A stretch of 64,000 nt of DNA from Jacaranda mimosifolia. Lineage: Eukaryota > Streptophyta > Magnoliopsida > Lamiales > Bignoniaceae. Below are positions 24,616 through 37,361 of the stretch, piece by piece (positions within the stretch are counted from its first letter, which is position 1; every line of letters starts with the position of its first letter). Location: the NCBI GenBank assembly GCA_018894105.1, contig CM032129.1:15874968-15938967 (forward strand), given 5' to 3'. Under the pieces are notes generated by a model. That model had not been told where the DNA came from and did not search any database. It saw nothing but the letters and a program-made list of their open reading frames with translations. The position numbers were made by a program, and so were the translations under genes.

Positions 24616-25655
24616 CCAGTATTCCATATATGAGACTCTAAAATGCTTTAATTGTTCTGTATAAGACTCAAACATGAACCCATCTATTTGCAAATATGTG
24701 AGTTCACCATAAAGTTACCTCTCAAATGTTCAATATATATACTCAAAAATATGATTTTTTTTATACTTTGAAAGTATTTTTTTATACTTTGAAAGTCTAT
24801 TTTTTTTGAATTAGCAAATATATGATCAAACATATTATATTAAATAACACATTTGAAAATGTGAGATTAAATTTAGAAATAGAAAATATTCAAAAAAAAT
24901 ATAATATATAGGATAGAGAAAAATGGGCAAAAACTTATATTTTGATACTTTGTTAAAAATATGAATAATTTAGTTGATATATTAAAAGCATGTCAAGTAT
25001 TTAATTTAAACAATACATTATGATAAGATATAAATTTATAATTTTGCAATTATTAATACACTTACACTTTATCTAATTTTGAAATATTTATTTCATGTCA
25101 AGCCATAACTAAACTATGAGAGGCATTCTTTTTTTTTCAAAAAAAATAAAATATTGATGCTAGTTAAATTCCTTTAACTTATAGTCGTGTTAGTTTTTTT
25201 GAAAAAAATATATTTATTTAATATTTATTAATCAACTCCCATTAAGTTTATATTATGGAGGCATTTTTTTATTACTATTACTATGTTACTTTAAAGTGTC
25301 ACTATAATGTAAAATGGCATTAAATTAGTGCTACTAAATAATTTGCGGCATCATTTATAAATGACACCATAAATAAATATGAAAGATACTTGTAGGAGAT
25401 AATCAGTGGCACTACTTAAATGCTTTGTAAATATATTATTGTTTGCATTTCCAATCAAATTTCACTATTTTTATTTGTCATTTATTAATCAAATGCCACT
25501 AATAGTGACTTTTTTCTACTACTATCACCATATCACTTTTGTGTGTCATTAAACTATAGAATGTCACTAAATTAGTGCTACTAAATATTTTGTTGCATTT
25601 TTCCTAGATAACACCATAAATAAATGTGAGTGGCATTTTTAGGAAAAATTAGTGG

Positions 25656-28291
25656 GGGGTAAGTCCAAAGACTTATTGAGGGATAAACTTAAGAATAACA
25701 ATGGAAATCTATCGAGGAAAATTTCACTCAACAGCTCATCAATTAAACAATTAGAACATGACAGATCCATAATCATATAGTACAATAGCAAAACAAGAAA
25801 CTCTCCTACCTTATTGCTCCAATAATAGATTTCAAACAATCAGGATATAGTCAAGTAATACAAACCCGAAGCATATGTATTTCAACAAAATATAACAGGC
25901 ATGCATATCCGATTCACCTTATACCAGACAGTCAAACAGATTCACCAAAGCATGACAGCTTGGTACATGGCAGATGCCCATACGAACTATATGGCGCACT
26001 ACTGATGCCTAGGGAGAAATCCTTAGAGCATCGTTGATACCTAGGGGAAATCCCTAGTGTATCGTGGATACTTAAGCGGGCTGCTTAGCATATTACTGAC
26101 ACCCATGCGGACCGCAAGGCGTGCCCCACATAGCCAAAATTTTAGCTTGGATTGGCCTTTAGCCCAACAAATCTCCGTACATATAACAAATTATGCAGGT
26201 GCTTATATGGACCGTATAGTGCATCGCAATTTCAGATAAACAAACATGCCGACGAGGCAACTATAACAGTACATATATGCCGACAAGGAAGAACGATAGC
26301 AGTAAACAATTCAAATAAGCCAACATAACCAATTTAAAGCTGTAACGAATAATAGATATGTCAGCAAGGCAAAAGATAATAGAATAAGACAGAACAAATA
26401 ACAAACAGTAACAGAAAACAAAATGGTACAGATAATAGTCAAGAGTTGTAGGCACTAGAACAAACAAGATTCAGAATCAATAAGAAACGACAACCCGCAC
26501 AGGGGTGAACATATCAGATAACAGATATCAATCGAGAACTCAACAATTCTCATATTGTAACAAAGCAGATTATAGTACAAAAATAGGAACCCTCACATAA
26601 GTTTATCACAATAACAGATAAGTATAAGAAAGTACCAGATTGGTAGACCCTCACAGGGGTCATTCCACAAGAACAGATAAGTATAATCGAGGCCAAAATG
26701 CTAGACCCTCACCTTTGTAGTTCTCAGGTAAAGCAACCACAGTCAACAATCTTACTGGTCGGCAAGACCCACTTCTTCGTCACCTAAACAAAAGGGTATT
26801 TTTACCATTAATATGCATAAATCCTCCTTTGATTCTTAATACGCATAATCATATTATTAATAGTCCCAAAATCACCAATTAACCAACTAATACAATAATT
26901 AGGGTCCAGTCAATTCTATTGGCAAGAAATGCATTAATTTAGTCGATCACTATATAAATAGTTATGGTGTCGTTTCAATCCCAATAATAGAATATAATAT
27001 AGTCCTTGAACATATAATTCCTCATACATCGTCTCAAATTATCAACAATAGCCCATTCAACAAGATTAACCTCAATGTCAATAGTTAGGTCCCAAAATAT
27101 TTAAATCTTCAAGTTGGGGTCTACATACTTTAATACACTTAATTAATCCAAGTTAGTATATAATATGTCACAATCGGGTCCAAAAACTATATAATAAGCC
27201 TAAGCATGGGATATGTATATATATATGTACCGATCACATGTCATTCCTCTATTCTTGGTATAATACAAAGCTCATGAACAATGGGACAATATAAATGTAT
27301 ATATACATATATATTCCAAATATCACATCCAACTTCCAACACAAAATTTGATTATGGAGTTTTTGCAATCACAAACTAAGTACACAAGTGTGATCGTGGC
27401 GTCGAGGAGGAGAAACTATTTTTCTGCCATCGCCGCACCGCCACCATCGTCCGCCGCCACTAGAAAGTTCAACTCTACCACCCAAAGATTCCTCTCAATG
27501 AGAGCTTTCCAACGCCTAGCTTAGTTTCAAGTTTCTCCGCTGGAAAAGGCCTAATCGCAGCCCCAAAACAATCAAATCAACCTTGCTCTGTCATGAAGAA
27601 CTCATCGATTTTTGCCTTTGCCATCACGTAAAACTCCCATGCAACAACACCATTGTGGTCCCTGAACTGCGAGCTTCCAGAAAAGCTACCCAGAAGTTCA
27701 TTTTGGCCGCTGCTCCACCGTCACTCATTAAGTTCGCTAAGATGGGTTTCTTCAACTCCTGTTTCTGGTGGTCCTCCGCCCGGAAAGCTATGTACGTGGT
27801 GTCAAGTGGTTGCTGGAGGTGTGGGGAAAGAGATGACCGGTTGGGTTTGGGGAAATGGGGTTCACCAGGAAATTTCGCTGGAGAAAAGGGATGTTGGACG
27901 CAGCGAAAAAGAAGAAGAAATGGTAGGGGAGCGAAAGAAATAAAAATTTTCTATTTTTAGGGATGAGTTTTCAGATTTTACAATTGGCCCCCAAAACTAA
28001 CTGCTGACTTCATTTAGGTCCTTCGGCCTTTAAAAGTTGGAGTTAGACCCAAGTTGACTTAGAATCTTCCATGCAAACCCCTCGAGTTTCAAATTGCGGT
28101 CAAATCAAATCTAACTTATTTTTGAATTGACCTCAAAACTTTTAAAATCTTCGAAATTGAGGTTTTCTTGTTAACAAGTTGACCCCAAAAATTCAATAAA
28201 ATAATAATTTAACAAATATAAAATAAGATTCATGAAAATTAAATAATAAAAAATTAAATTCTATAAATCATAAAATTTTAAGGGTGTTACA
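25656..28291 (-). mobile_element. Gypsy-type solo LTR inserted in the CACTA element
   Basis: The minus strand begins TGTAACACCCTTAAAATTTT, a common start of plant gypsy LTRs. Its other end gives TCAATAAGTCTTTGGACTTA near 25660-25680, like the 'actcactgag...ttacccc' tail of such LTRs. AGTGG flanks both ends (25651-25655 and 28292-28296), a 5-bp duplication. The left terminus does not show the usual CA dinucleotide. The GC-richer block 27380-27960 yields overlapping open frames (125 and 96 codons) of low complexity that I read as LTR leader sequence. Confidence 0.65.
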
Positions 28292-28382
28292 AGTGGCATT
28301 TTACTAAGAAATATTAGTGGAAATAATAAGTGTCTTTTAAATATATATATATATATATATCAACATTTTCAATCAAATATAT

Positions 28383-29682
28383 GCCTACATAAAAAAAAGA
28401 GGTATTAGTGACCGTAAAATCGGTCACTAAATATGCAAAAATTAGTATGTATCACAAAAAATGCATTTAATAATTGGAATTTGTAGTCTCTTGAATTCGA
28501 ACTCAAGACCTTTCTTGTATTTAAATGAGCAACTGACAACTACACCACATGTATTTTCATGTATTTTTTCGAACAATATAATATATATAATATTTACAAA
28601 TCAAAAAGTAATTATAATATTCTTATGTATAAATTACTATTCTTTTGCATTTTAAAATTTAACAAAAAATAGCAATTATTCATTTAATATTTGTGTAATA
28701 TTTCTTCAATATATTAAAGTATAGCATTTATTATTTATAACTATTGCTTTTAAATTTTAGGTATATTTCATCATAATATATTATAAACACATTAAAAAAT
28801 AATATATACATACTAATTTGTATAGTAATAAATAGTTTACACATATATGGTAATATGTATATATGCTAATAAATACAAATTAATATATAATATTACTGAG
28901 TATATTATAAGTATTTATTTAGTCATAATACATGTATATTATATATATATATATTTTATTGATATGTATATATTAATTAATTCTCATTTTTTTCTTTCTA
29001 TAAGAATATTATTTTTGTTTATTTCTTTGTGTATCTATATATATATATTAATAAATTAATGTTCAATTATATGGATATAATATAGAAATATTTAGTTGTT
29101 ATGTATTTATATATGTACTTATATTTTTATATTTCTCATATATACATATATTATTACCAAAAACTCATATATATATATATACAAACACGCACACACAACA
29201 AATACAATATTTTGTTATTTATATAGATATTACATAAATTGTATGCTTTCATATTACAAGAATATACAAAAAAAATAAAATTTTATGTTTGTGACCGTTT
29301 ATTGATTGAAAAACACGGTCATTAATTAGCAGTGACTGCATCAATAACTGAAAGAAAATTTGGTCATAAATTAATGATTGAAAAATATTCGGTCATTAAT
29401 TAGTGACTGCTTTATACGGTCACTAATATTAGTGACAAAAAAAAGAGTTCGGTAACTAATTAGTGACCGCTTTGTGCAGTCATTAATATTAGTGATTGAA
29501 AAAATAGTTCGATCACTAATTAGTGACCGTTTTATATGATTACTAATCCGGTCACTGATTGATCACTAATTAGTCACTAATTTTTTTTAAATATTATATT
29601 TAAATTGGTCACTAATCTATCATTAAACAGTCACTAATCGGTCACCACAATTTGGTCACTAAAGCTCATTTATTTTGTAGTG
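28383..29682. mobile_element. Second CACTA-like element nested in the first
   Basis: The right end TATTTTGTAGTG complements to CACTACAAAATAAATGAGC. The left end GCCTACATAAAAAAAAGAGG matches it with a few changes, and both continue into TTAGTGACC. The subterminal zones are full of GGTCACTAATTAGTGACCG-like inverted words. No clear 3-bp duplication remains. The centre is dominated by TA/TATATA runs and has no gene. Confidence 0.75.
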
Positions 29683-29920
29683 ATTATTTAATAATCAAAT
29701 CCCACTAAATATTAAATTATAGTGGAATGTTTTTTGCTACTATCACTATTTGTGTTATTATATCTCAAGATGTCACTAAGTTAGTGCCACTAAATGTAAA
29801 TTTTCTTGTCGTGCATAGAGAATTGAGAATTCTTTGCACCGCATTCTAGAAAAAGAACATAGTAGTTGCTGACTATCAGGTGGAAAGGACCTAGCTCCAT
29901 TTTCGTGCAGCATTAGCTAA

Positions 29921-31560
29921 TAGTTGGATTAAGAGAGCAAGTGGATATTTATTGTATAATAAATATGACAAAACCAACTACATTATTTGTTTATTGAACG
30001 AGTTATAGTTTATTACTACATTACATAATTAATTATATAGTGGAAAAACTAACTATATCATTTATTTAACAAGTAAATATTTGTTAAAATTATATTAAAC
30101 ATAGAGCAATTAATCTACAATCATGATGTTGACTAGGTTTTGTGCTTAATGAAAATTATTAACTAAATTATAGACAATTAAATAATGACTTGAACGCTCT
30201 AAGAAGTTTATAAATGTATTAGTTCTATATAATAATTTCATAATAATTTATGGACATCAATGATAATTTTATAAATATTAGTTTATGCTATACTATCGAT
30301 ATCTGTTCACCACAAATGAATGCATCTTTTAAATATTACAAATTTTAACATGTTAAGACCTACATCTATCAATGTATGCATTTTAGTTATGAATTCAAAT
30401 CAAACTGGAAAACTCAGAATGCTTAGTAAAAATAATAACAGCTTTTGATAATTATAGTTGTTAATCATGTAAGATTTCAATAGAACAAAACTTAAACTCA
30501 ACTATATTAGTATTTAGTCTAATTTTAGAAAATTCGCTTAAAAAGTTTCCAAATTAATAAAATCAATAAAGCAAATTATCTTTTGAATGTAAATTATATT
30601 CCATCATCTATTAATAGGTCAATGAATGAAATTAACATGGTATATATATAAATATATAAAATGCATATATAATTGTAATTCTATTAGTTCCTTATATTAT
30701 ATTGATCAATAATCATTATAGAATTCAGAATTCTTTTCAATTAAATGCTTTTGAAGAGGAAAAAACTGATTTTAAACTATTGAATTATTTGAAATAATTT
30801 TTCCACTTTCAAAAGGAAATTATATTATTTAACAAATATCTAATGCTTTGCATGTTGAATAAGCTTAAAATATTGAGGTTGAATGAAGTAAAACTGAGGT
30901 TTTTCAAAATCTAAAATCTATAAGTTTCTTAATGTACTGCATTGTTTTTTGTTTTAATAAATAGTTTTTGGCATTGATGTCTAGCTATTTAAAATAGTGT
31001 TTTTAAAAAATAATAGTATTTCAATAATTAAATACAAATAATAATATTTTATTTGTAAAATTTAACAACTTAGTTGTATATTTCAAAGTTTTTTATTTAA
31101 TTTAATTTAATAAATACACCATGCATAGTACGAGGTTTATGTTAGCATATGTATATATGTATATAAGTAATGTTAACTTTTTATCAGAATGAAATAATTA
31201 TGGTTAGTGAAGTAAATGAATTATGAGAATATCTATTATACTTTCGATTTTGACATCGGGAAATACAACATAAGCCTGATACTGTTTCTAGATTGCAAAA
31301 TATTTTGGAAAAAAGAAAAATAACAGAAAGCCTTAGTTTTAAGGAGATAAAAATTTTAATATCAGCAAATAAACGAAGAATGATGGGTAAAGTACATGAG
31401 AATCAAACCAAACTACAATTATTCAAATCAAAAAGAAGAAGAAGAAGAAGAAATTTATAAATGAAAAGAAAATGAAGAAAAAAAGAAAAGTAAAGAAAAG
31501 AAAGAAAGAAAGAAAAACCCAACGAGAAACCCAACTATAACAAAAGCCACAAAACCTTGG
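29921..31560. other. AT-rich intergenic DNA with a GAA/GAAA microsatellite
   Basis: I see no gene, RNA or complete transposon. A purine tract with (AAG)n and (AAAG)n runs occupies about 31430-31516. Confidence 0.5.
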
Positions 31561-31884
31561 GGCTCGTTTGGTTTTATTTTCATTTTCAATTTTTGTTTTC
31601 ATTATTTTCAGAATTTGAAAAGTTAGTTAAGGAAAATGAATTAAAAATGAGTTTGTATTTGGATAGATTATTGGAAAAGTAATGATTATGTTGGGTTTAT
31701 TAGGTTGTAGGTGGAGAGAGCAGATATATAGGTTATTGGGAGAAGATATATAGATTGTTGAAGAATGTATTTCGAGAATAAAAATAAAAATAATATCGGG
31801 TGAAAATATGTGAAAAGTGATGTGTTTTCATTTTCTAATAATAAAAAATGTAAAAATAGGGTATGAAAATGAAACCAAATGGGC
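31561..31884. mobile_element. Short MITE with GGCTCGTTTGGTT-type ends
   Basis: The left end GGCTCGTTTGGTTTTATTT pairs with the complement of the right end (GCCCATTTGGTTTCATTTT). CCTTGG occurs on both sides (31555-31560 and 31885-31890) as a possible target duplication. At ~324 bp with no coding, it resembles the hAT-like MITEs common in plant promoters. Confidence 0.6.
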
Positions 31885-31890
31885 CCTTGG

Positions 31891-32258
31891 CATTAGGGAT
31901 TGGGTCTCCTCACCATGCCTACTACTTCAAGATGACACTATGAAGTGAGTGCACACTTATATTAAAAGATAAATATACCCCTCATCAAGTAGACAACTGG
32001 CCCTCTTTCGTCTCAAGTCCAAGAAAGTTCCAATTTCCAATGCAAGATCAAGACATTCTTTCGGCACAGGAATAACAATTATACCCTCCTAGAATTATTC
32101 CACAGTCCTAAGCGGCAAGCTCCATATAGTAGAAGCAGAGAGGCCATTTCTTAGATGCATCGAAACCAAACCTACTGCCAAAGCGAAAGACATCTGACCT
32201 TCTCTTCGCATTTCTGTGTTGATTAACAGTCTCTTAGTTGTCCAAAATATGGTGTACC
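31891..32258. other. Likely original upstream flank of the PBP1-like gene
   Basis: This sequence is not shared with the transposons. It ends in GTACC, the duplicated target of the following retrotransposon, so it was once continuous with 44032. It would then have lain about 170 bp before the PBP1-like start codon. A 62-codon minus-strand frame here was not recognised. Confidence 0.45.
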
Positions 32259-34464
32259 TGTTGGAATAGTACCCCGTAGCCAATTAGATTGGCATGTAAA
32301 CTCTTTCACTTGTGATACAATCTTGATTGGATGATATTCATATTTCAATGGTCACCTACATCTTATGCTTAATTTACTTCACTAGCATTTGGTTAAAACC
32401 CTTAGATCACACAAGACTACGAGACTTAGTCACGCACTGGGTGGTGATCATGAATTAAGTCTTACACGTTCGTGATCTTAAAATATTCCAAGTCGTAGAA
32501 TCCTATGAGACAGGGCATCTAAGATTCGAATAGACTTGCACTAACGATGCATAAATCTAAGGTGTTGGATGTTACTCCATTTCATGAGCAATCCATGTTA
32601 GACATGGGTGCTTGTTAGTGGGTGCTTATTAGAGAACAAGTTCACTGATGGCCCACCCAGACAATCCACTAGATAGGCATAGTAGCAAGTCGATAGTGGT
32701 AAGTTCTCTAGCTTATGCTAGTGCATATAATTAGTCTTTGGACTTGAGGATCCATGGTAACCTTGTGTTTAGGTCCTCATACTTTGACTCTTCCTTGACC
32801 ACCCTACGGATCATCTGGGTTGAGCATAGGTATGAACTACTTAGACATAGAGGTTTGTGAGATTCAAGATAGGATCCATCTCTTCGTCGTTGTGAAGGAC
32901 GAGTACATCTCCTATGTATTCTATAATAATCGATTCTACTAAATTCTTGCACAAGGTAGTATGACAATTTGAAAAAGGAGTTTTCCAAATATGAGAACAT
33001 AAAGGGGAATCGAACATTGGAAATAGAAACATAGCTATTGAGGCTACTAGGGAGCCAACAAATATATTGCCCTAGGCCTCTTTTAGGAGCTAGGAGACGA
33101 AATTACCGTATATGCATGGAAAGTAGAGAGCTAGAATGGTTTGCCAATAGCATATTCATTTCGGCCAATTAGTTGGGTACTCTTCAATTAATAGAGATTA
33201 ATTAAATTGAGTCATTAGATTAAAAAGTTCAAACTAATGTGAATATTTTGATATTTGAAATATCACAAAAGTTGTAAGCCTATGTCCAATGAATGGTAGA
33301 ACCTAATGGATCACACATAAAAGCCTAAAGGAAGTTCTATTTGATGAAAGAAATTTTCTAAGAGTTAGAAAATTCCTAGTAACTGATTTTGTGGAAGGAA
33401 ACAGTTGGTTAATTTTTGGTCATTTTGGCTTGATTGATTTAATTGTTAAATTGATCAAAATAATTTAAGGAGTTAAATTAGACCAATTAAATTAAGGAGT
33501 TAATTTAATTAGAGCCATATGATAATTTATTAGTCAAATTAACTTAAGGGGTTAAGTTAACACCTTTTTGGCTTAAGGAGTTAAACTAGTTGACTTAAGG
33601 AGTTAAGTTAAGACCAATTAATTAAATTAAGAGGTTAATTTAATTAATGAGAAGAATTAATTTTGGAGGAAAATTCAAATAAAGGAGTTCATTTTAGGTG
33701 CATTTAGAATTTATTTGTATGACATTTCACGAGATGAAATGAAGACTCCAAATGAAATTCAAATACAACTGAAATTCATATTTCACATGCAACTTGCTTG
33801 CTTAGTTGGTGCCAAGCCTCATGGGAGGTGTGCTGCCAACTTTCATCACACCCACCCTCTTCTATAAATAGATATAGGTGGCCATAATGCAATACATTTA
33901 TACTAAATTCTCTTTTTTCCCCCCAAAAGTGTGATCCACTCATGTGTTGAAGTTTCACACATTCTTCTTCTCCTTCCCTCTTAAATTCGGCCTTCATCAC
34001 TTCTTGTTTCTCTGGAGTTCCAGATATCTAGAGTTTGATTAGGACTTTCCCTAGGTGTGTGGATCATTTCATTAGAGGCTACACATTTGGATAGTTTTGC
34101 TCTTTGAAGATCCACTGCACGGCAGAAACTTTGGAGGCGTTTTTCAAACACTTGCCGATCTATTTTTTGGTAAATTTTTTACTGGATATTTCTCAACGTG
34201 TTGGAGAGGTTCTGTCCAAATTTCAGCAAATTCAGAGGTTCTTTGATAGGGAAAATGTTTCCGGATTGTCGCTGTGCCAGGAGGAGACAGCTTGAAGAGC
34301 TCAACCTTGTCTTCTCTTCTACCATGGATTTTGAGCATCAAGGTAATTTTTTGCAACCAAATCTAAATTATAAGCATGATTTTATCCTTTCATTGAGTGT
34401 AGCCAAGTTTTATTTAGCTATTTTGTACTTTATTAATTGGATCCTTGTGCTACACTTGACTTCA
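32259..34464 (+). repeat. Complete 5' LTR (2206 bp) of C1 element 1
   Basis: It runs from TGTTGGAATAGTACCCCG to CACTTGACTTCA. The TATA box is at 33863-33870, preceded by repeated TTAAGGAGTTAA words. It is very similar to 42134-44026 but with visible point differences throughout, so the insertion is not recent. Confidence 0.92.
33863..33870 (+). promoter_or_regulatory. LTR TATA box
   Basis: TATAAATA follows CCCTCTTC and occupies the conserved position shared by the other C1 LTRs. Confidence 0.6.
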
Positions 34465-34466
34465 AG

Positions 34467-34478
34467 TGGTATTGGAGT
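34467..34478 (+). other. Copia primer-binding site
   Basis: TGGTATTGGAGTC lies two bases after the LTR end. It matches the start of the initiator-Met tRNA-complementary site TGGTATCAGAGC apart from a few changes. Confidence 0.75.
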
Positions 34479-35423
34479 CTATTTCATACTTTAATTTGGA
34501 TTTTTGTTTGATTGATTCATGTGATAAATTGATCTAGAGCTCTAAATACTTGATCCAAATCATGGATTAAAGTGTTTGGCAGATGTTTCTTGTGGCTCCT
34601 TTGATGATGAATTGAATTATGCTAATATGTGTTTTAATTGTTAATTCATATGTTAGTATGTTTTTTATTCATAGATGATTATGTTAAATTTTGATTTAGC
34701 ATTGGATGATATTATATGTTGATATAGCGTGTTAAATTTAGCCTTAAGGTGTTTTGGTCATTTTTGGATCCAACTGAATTGGAGTTAATTGAAGATTTTT
34801 CAAGAATGGTGATTCTTACTTAAACTTTATTTTTAAAGCATGTTCGAGCACTTGAATTTACATTTTTAAAAGGTGTTTTAGATCTAAAAATTTGTCTATA
34901 ACGTGTGGTTAATGTTTAGGAGGCATCCTAAATTTTTTGGTGTACAAAAGTTGAGCCAAAATTGGCTTGACTATGTCTAAACCACAAAACAGGGCAACTA
35001 CCGCGTTCTGGCCGTGCACTGGCCAAGCAGTGAGCGTGCCTAGCATGCGCCCAGTCTGGGCAGCAATGCTTAGTTTAGGTTTGGATGAGTTTGGAGCCAT
35101 TTTTTGAGTTCTTTTTGTGACAAAAGTTTATCTAAATATTGCTACATAGATGCACAAGTGTTGTGCAAGTTCTCAAAGTTATGTTTGACATTTTTGAATG
35201 CTTTTAAAATTTTGTTCAAGTTAATCTTCAATATTGGTGAAAAAATGAGATGCATAATTGTTATGCTTATTTTTGCTTGTTGATTAATTATTTATAAGAT
35301 AAGCATTTAATTGCGGAATTGAATGTCAATTCTTGATTTATTGTTCATTTAATTATTGAATGGATGATGAATAAATGGGGATGATCATGAGCCTTTAATA
35401 TTGATTTTATTTGTTTCAAGTTT

Positions 35424-37083
35424 TTGAAAAGGATTGTATTAAATCGGGACTTACATGCCTCTTAATTTCTATCTTGTAAATGTTATGGGAATAGAATCAC
35501 TAGGAGTGAGGATTTCTTTATCATATAAATATTGCAAGGAGACAAGAAGACCATTGGAGGCATGAAGACCCATGAATGTATGGGGATACATTTATATAAT
35601 AGCTAGATTTAATCAACCCACTTAAAATTAACTAAGTAGTGCACCTACGGTTCTAAGTGCACCACTTGGTTAAGGCTCATGGTCATCCCACCCTAGGAGC
35701 ATGCTAGGCGCATTTACTTATTTATGCTTTCCATATCCTACTGATGCATGAGATGCATGGTTAGGATATAGAAAACCTAAATAAAAAGATAGAATTGATG
35801 AGATCTTGGCAAGCAAGAAAAACCCTCCATTTGGAGAAGTCTAAGTGCTTTCAAATTTCAAATATTAAGTCAAAATGAATACAAATTAAAAGGAGTTTTA
35901 ATTAATCCATGTCTTCTACCAATATTATATGACATGATGATGCAACTATCTTTGTGTGATGGTACATGACACGTTGGTCACACTTAGGTAAAAAGCTGTG
36001 ATCATATACTTAGCATATGATGCACCTTTGATTTGATTCTTCCCATGCATGGGCACACAACATGTGGGATGACATGGAGCGGTTTCGAATTGAAGATTGA
36101 TTGGTACGTCCGATTTAACACCTAGTAACGTAGAGGGCCACGATATGTAGATCTACATGAAAAGTGAGGCAAAATATATCAAGGGTTGCATAGAGATGGA
36201 ATTAGCAAAAGTAGCTTACTTGTTGATTGTTTGTGGATTGCACTCGACATGGGGGTTTACTTATCAGTCCTTAGGTCCTTGATTCTCACTAGGAAATGAG
36301 ATTTTCCAAATTCTTCTAGGGGTGAGGAAATTGATAAAATAAAGGTAGAAAAATATGCTTGAAAATCCATAAACATGTTTTCAATATCAATATTCAATCA
36401 CGCGTTTATAGTCTCTTTTTCACCTTTGTAGATTTTTGAAATCTCAAAACAAATGGCTAAGAATCCACTCAACGCTATTTTGGAAACTAATAAACTCAGC
36501 GGGCCTAACTTCTATGATTGGTTTAGAAATCTCAAGATTATTCTAGATTCCAAAAAGAGGACTTGTGTGCTTACTCAAAGTCTGCCAGACACCATTGGCA
36601 ATGATGCCACCGATGAGGCATGTGAAGCATTCACGAAGTTTGTGGATGATGATCTACAAACAAGATATTTTATGTTGGCTTCTATGTCTTATGAGCTCCA
36701 AAAGTTTCACGAGCACATGAAAACTGCTCATGAGATCTATTTGCACTTACAAGAGTTGTATTGTTTGCAAACTAGACATGAAAGATTTTCATTGTCTAAG
36801 GAGCTCTTTAGGACTAGAATGAATGAAGACTCGAGTGTCTATGACTACAACCTAAAGATGATCGATCTCATTGAGAAGCTTGGTCAATTGGACGTTTTCA
36901 TGAACAATGAGCTCTATATAGATTTAATCCTTCAATCATTACCTAGCTCTTTTGATCAATTTGTTATGAACTTCAACATGACAAAGCACGAAGTAACGAT
37001 TTATGAGCTGGTCAATATGTAAGTGACCACCGAGGCAATGGAGAAGAAAGGCAAACCTCTGATGCTTGCTTTCTCCTCGAAGT
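35424..37083 (+). repeat. Left arm of 1.66-kb inverted repeat (leader + gag)
   Basis: It pairs with 40474-42133 in opposite orientation. The inner end stops inside gag at TCGAAGT, where the sequence switches to inverted LTR. The AAGT at 37080-37083 belongs to both partners, a 4-bp microhomology at the join. The arms have diverged by several percent. Confidence 0.9.
36453..37083 (+). pseudogene. Copia gag, plus-strand truncated copy
   Basis: An open frame starts MAKNPLNAI and runs 189 codons (36453-37022) before a stop just after ELVNM. It then matches gag out to 37083, where the element is broken. It has the copia gag (UBN2-type) layout: an N-terminal GPNFYDWFRNLK block, a middle FMLASMSYELQ block and a SLPSSFDQFVMNFN block near residue 170. 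These resemble Angela/Tork-lineage gags. It lacks the nucleocapsid zinc knuckle because of the truncation. Gag forms the virus-like particle in the cytoplasm; this copy cannot make a complete one. Confidence 0.85.
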
Positions 37084-37248
37084 CTCATAGTCTTATGTGA
37101 TCTAAAGGCTCCAACCAAATGCTGGTGAAGTAAATTTAGCATGAGATGAAGATGGCCATTGAAATATGAATATCATCCAATCAAGATTGTATCACAAGTG
37201 AAATAGTTTACCTGGCAATCTAATTGGTTGTGTGACACTATTCCAACA
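37080..37248 (-). repeat. Inverted 169-bp fragment of C1 LTR 5' end
   Basis: On the minus strand it begins TGTTGGAATAGTGTCACAC at 37248 and matches LTR positions 1 to about 169, ending in GAGACTT. It is the 5' tip of the 3' LTR carried along with the inverted core. Confidence 0.88.
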
Positions 37249-37275
37249 ATCTCTCACTCGCCCTAAAGCTAATTC
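37249..37275 (-). other. Polypurine tract region of inverted core
   Basis: The minus strand reads TTTAGGGCGAGTGAGAGAT directly before the LTR start, a purine-rich tract in the position that primes plus-strand synthesis. It proves that the core is read 42133 to 37249. Confidence 0.6.
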
Positions 37276-37361
37276 TCCATAGTTTTAAGACCTATCTTTT
37301 CAAGATGTCCTTCAAAGACCTTTTGCGTTTGGGGTTTTGTTAGTAGATCTATTATATTCTC

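Larger units (their letters stand above)
24065..29813. mobile_element. CACTA-like transposon inside the gypsy 3' LTR
   Basis: The left end CACTACAAGAAAAATACATT and the complement of the right end CACGACAAGAAAATTTACAT form good terminal inverted repeats, continuing with TTAGTGGCA on both sides. A perfect CAT duplication flanks it (24062-24064 and 29814-29816). Removing it joins the gypsy LTR sequence cleanly, as judged from the other LTR at 16440-16470. No transposase was recognised. It carries two later insertions, a gypsy solo LTR and another CACTA-like element. Confidence 0.88.
11695..29915 (+). mobile_element. Tat-type gypsy retrotransposon carrying nested insertions
   Basis: The 5' LTR (11695-16562, interrupted 11804-16341) and the 3' LTR (23822-29915, interrupted 24065-29813) align from TGAT...ACTAATTAA to a shared CAGCAT end. 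The element is flanked by GATAA (11690-11694) and GCTAA (29916-29920), a 4-of-5 target duplication. A diverged PBS follows the 5' LTR, and a purine tract (AAATAAGGAGG) precedes the 3' LTR. Internal coding shows RT, gag C-terminal and protease remnants, then a minisatellite and a long 3' region. Without insertions the element would be roughly 5.8 kb, so much of pol is missing. Confidence 0.8.

Noticed and set aside
27583..27960. 125-codon open frame on the plus strand (overlapped by a 96-codon frame)
   Set aside because: It lies antisense within a gypsy-type solo LTR, overlaps another frame of similar quality and has low-complexity, non-family sequence.
29040..29280. TA/CA-rich frames encoding Ile/Tyr repeats
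   Set aside because: They are translations of a TATATA microsatellite inside a CACTA-like element.
32095..32283. 62-codon minus-strand frame (LVSMHLRNGLSAS...)
   Set aside because: Its start codon lies inside the retrotransposon LTR and I recognise no homolog. It could be an exon remnant, but nothing supports that.
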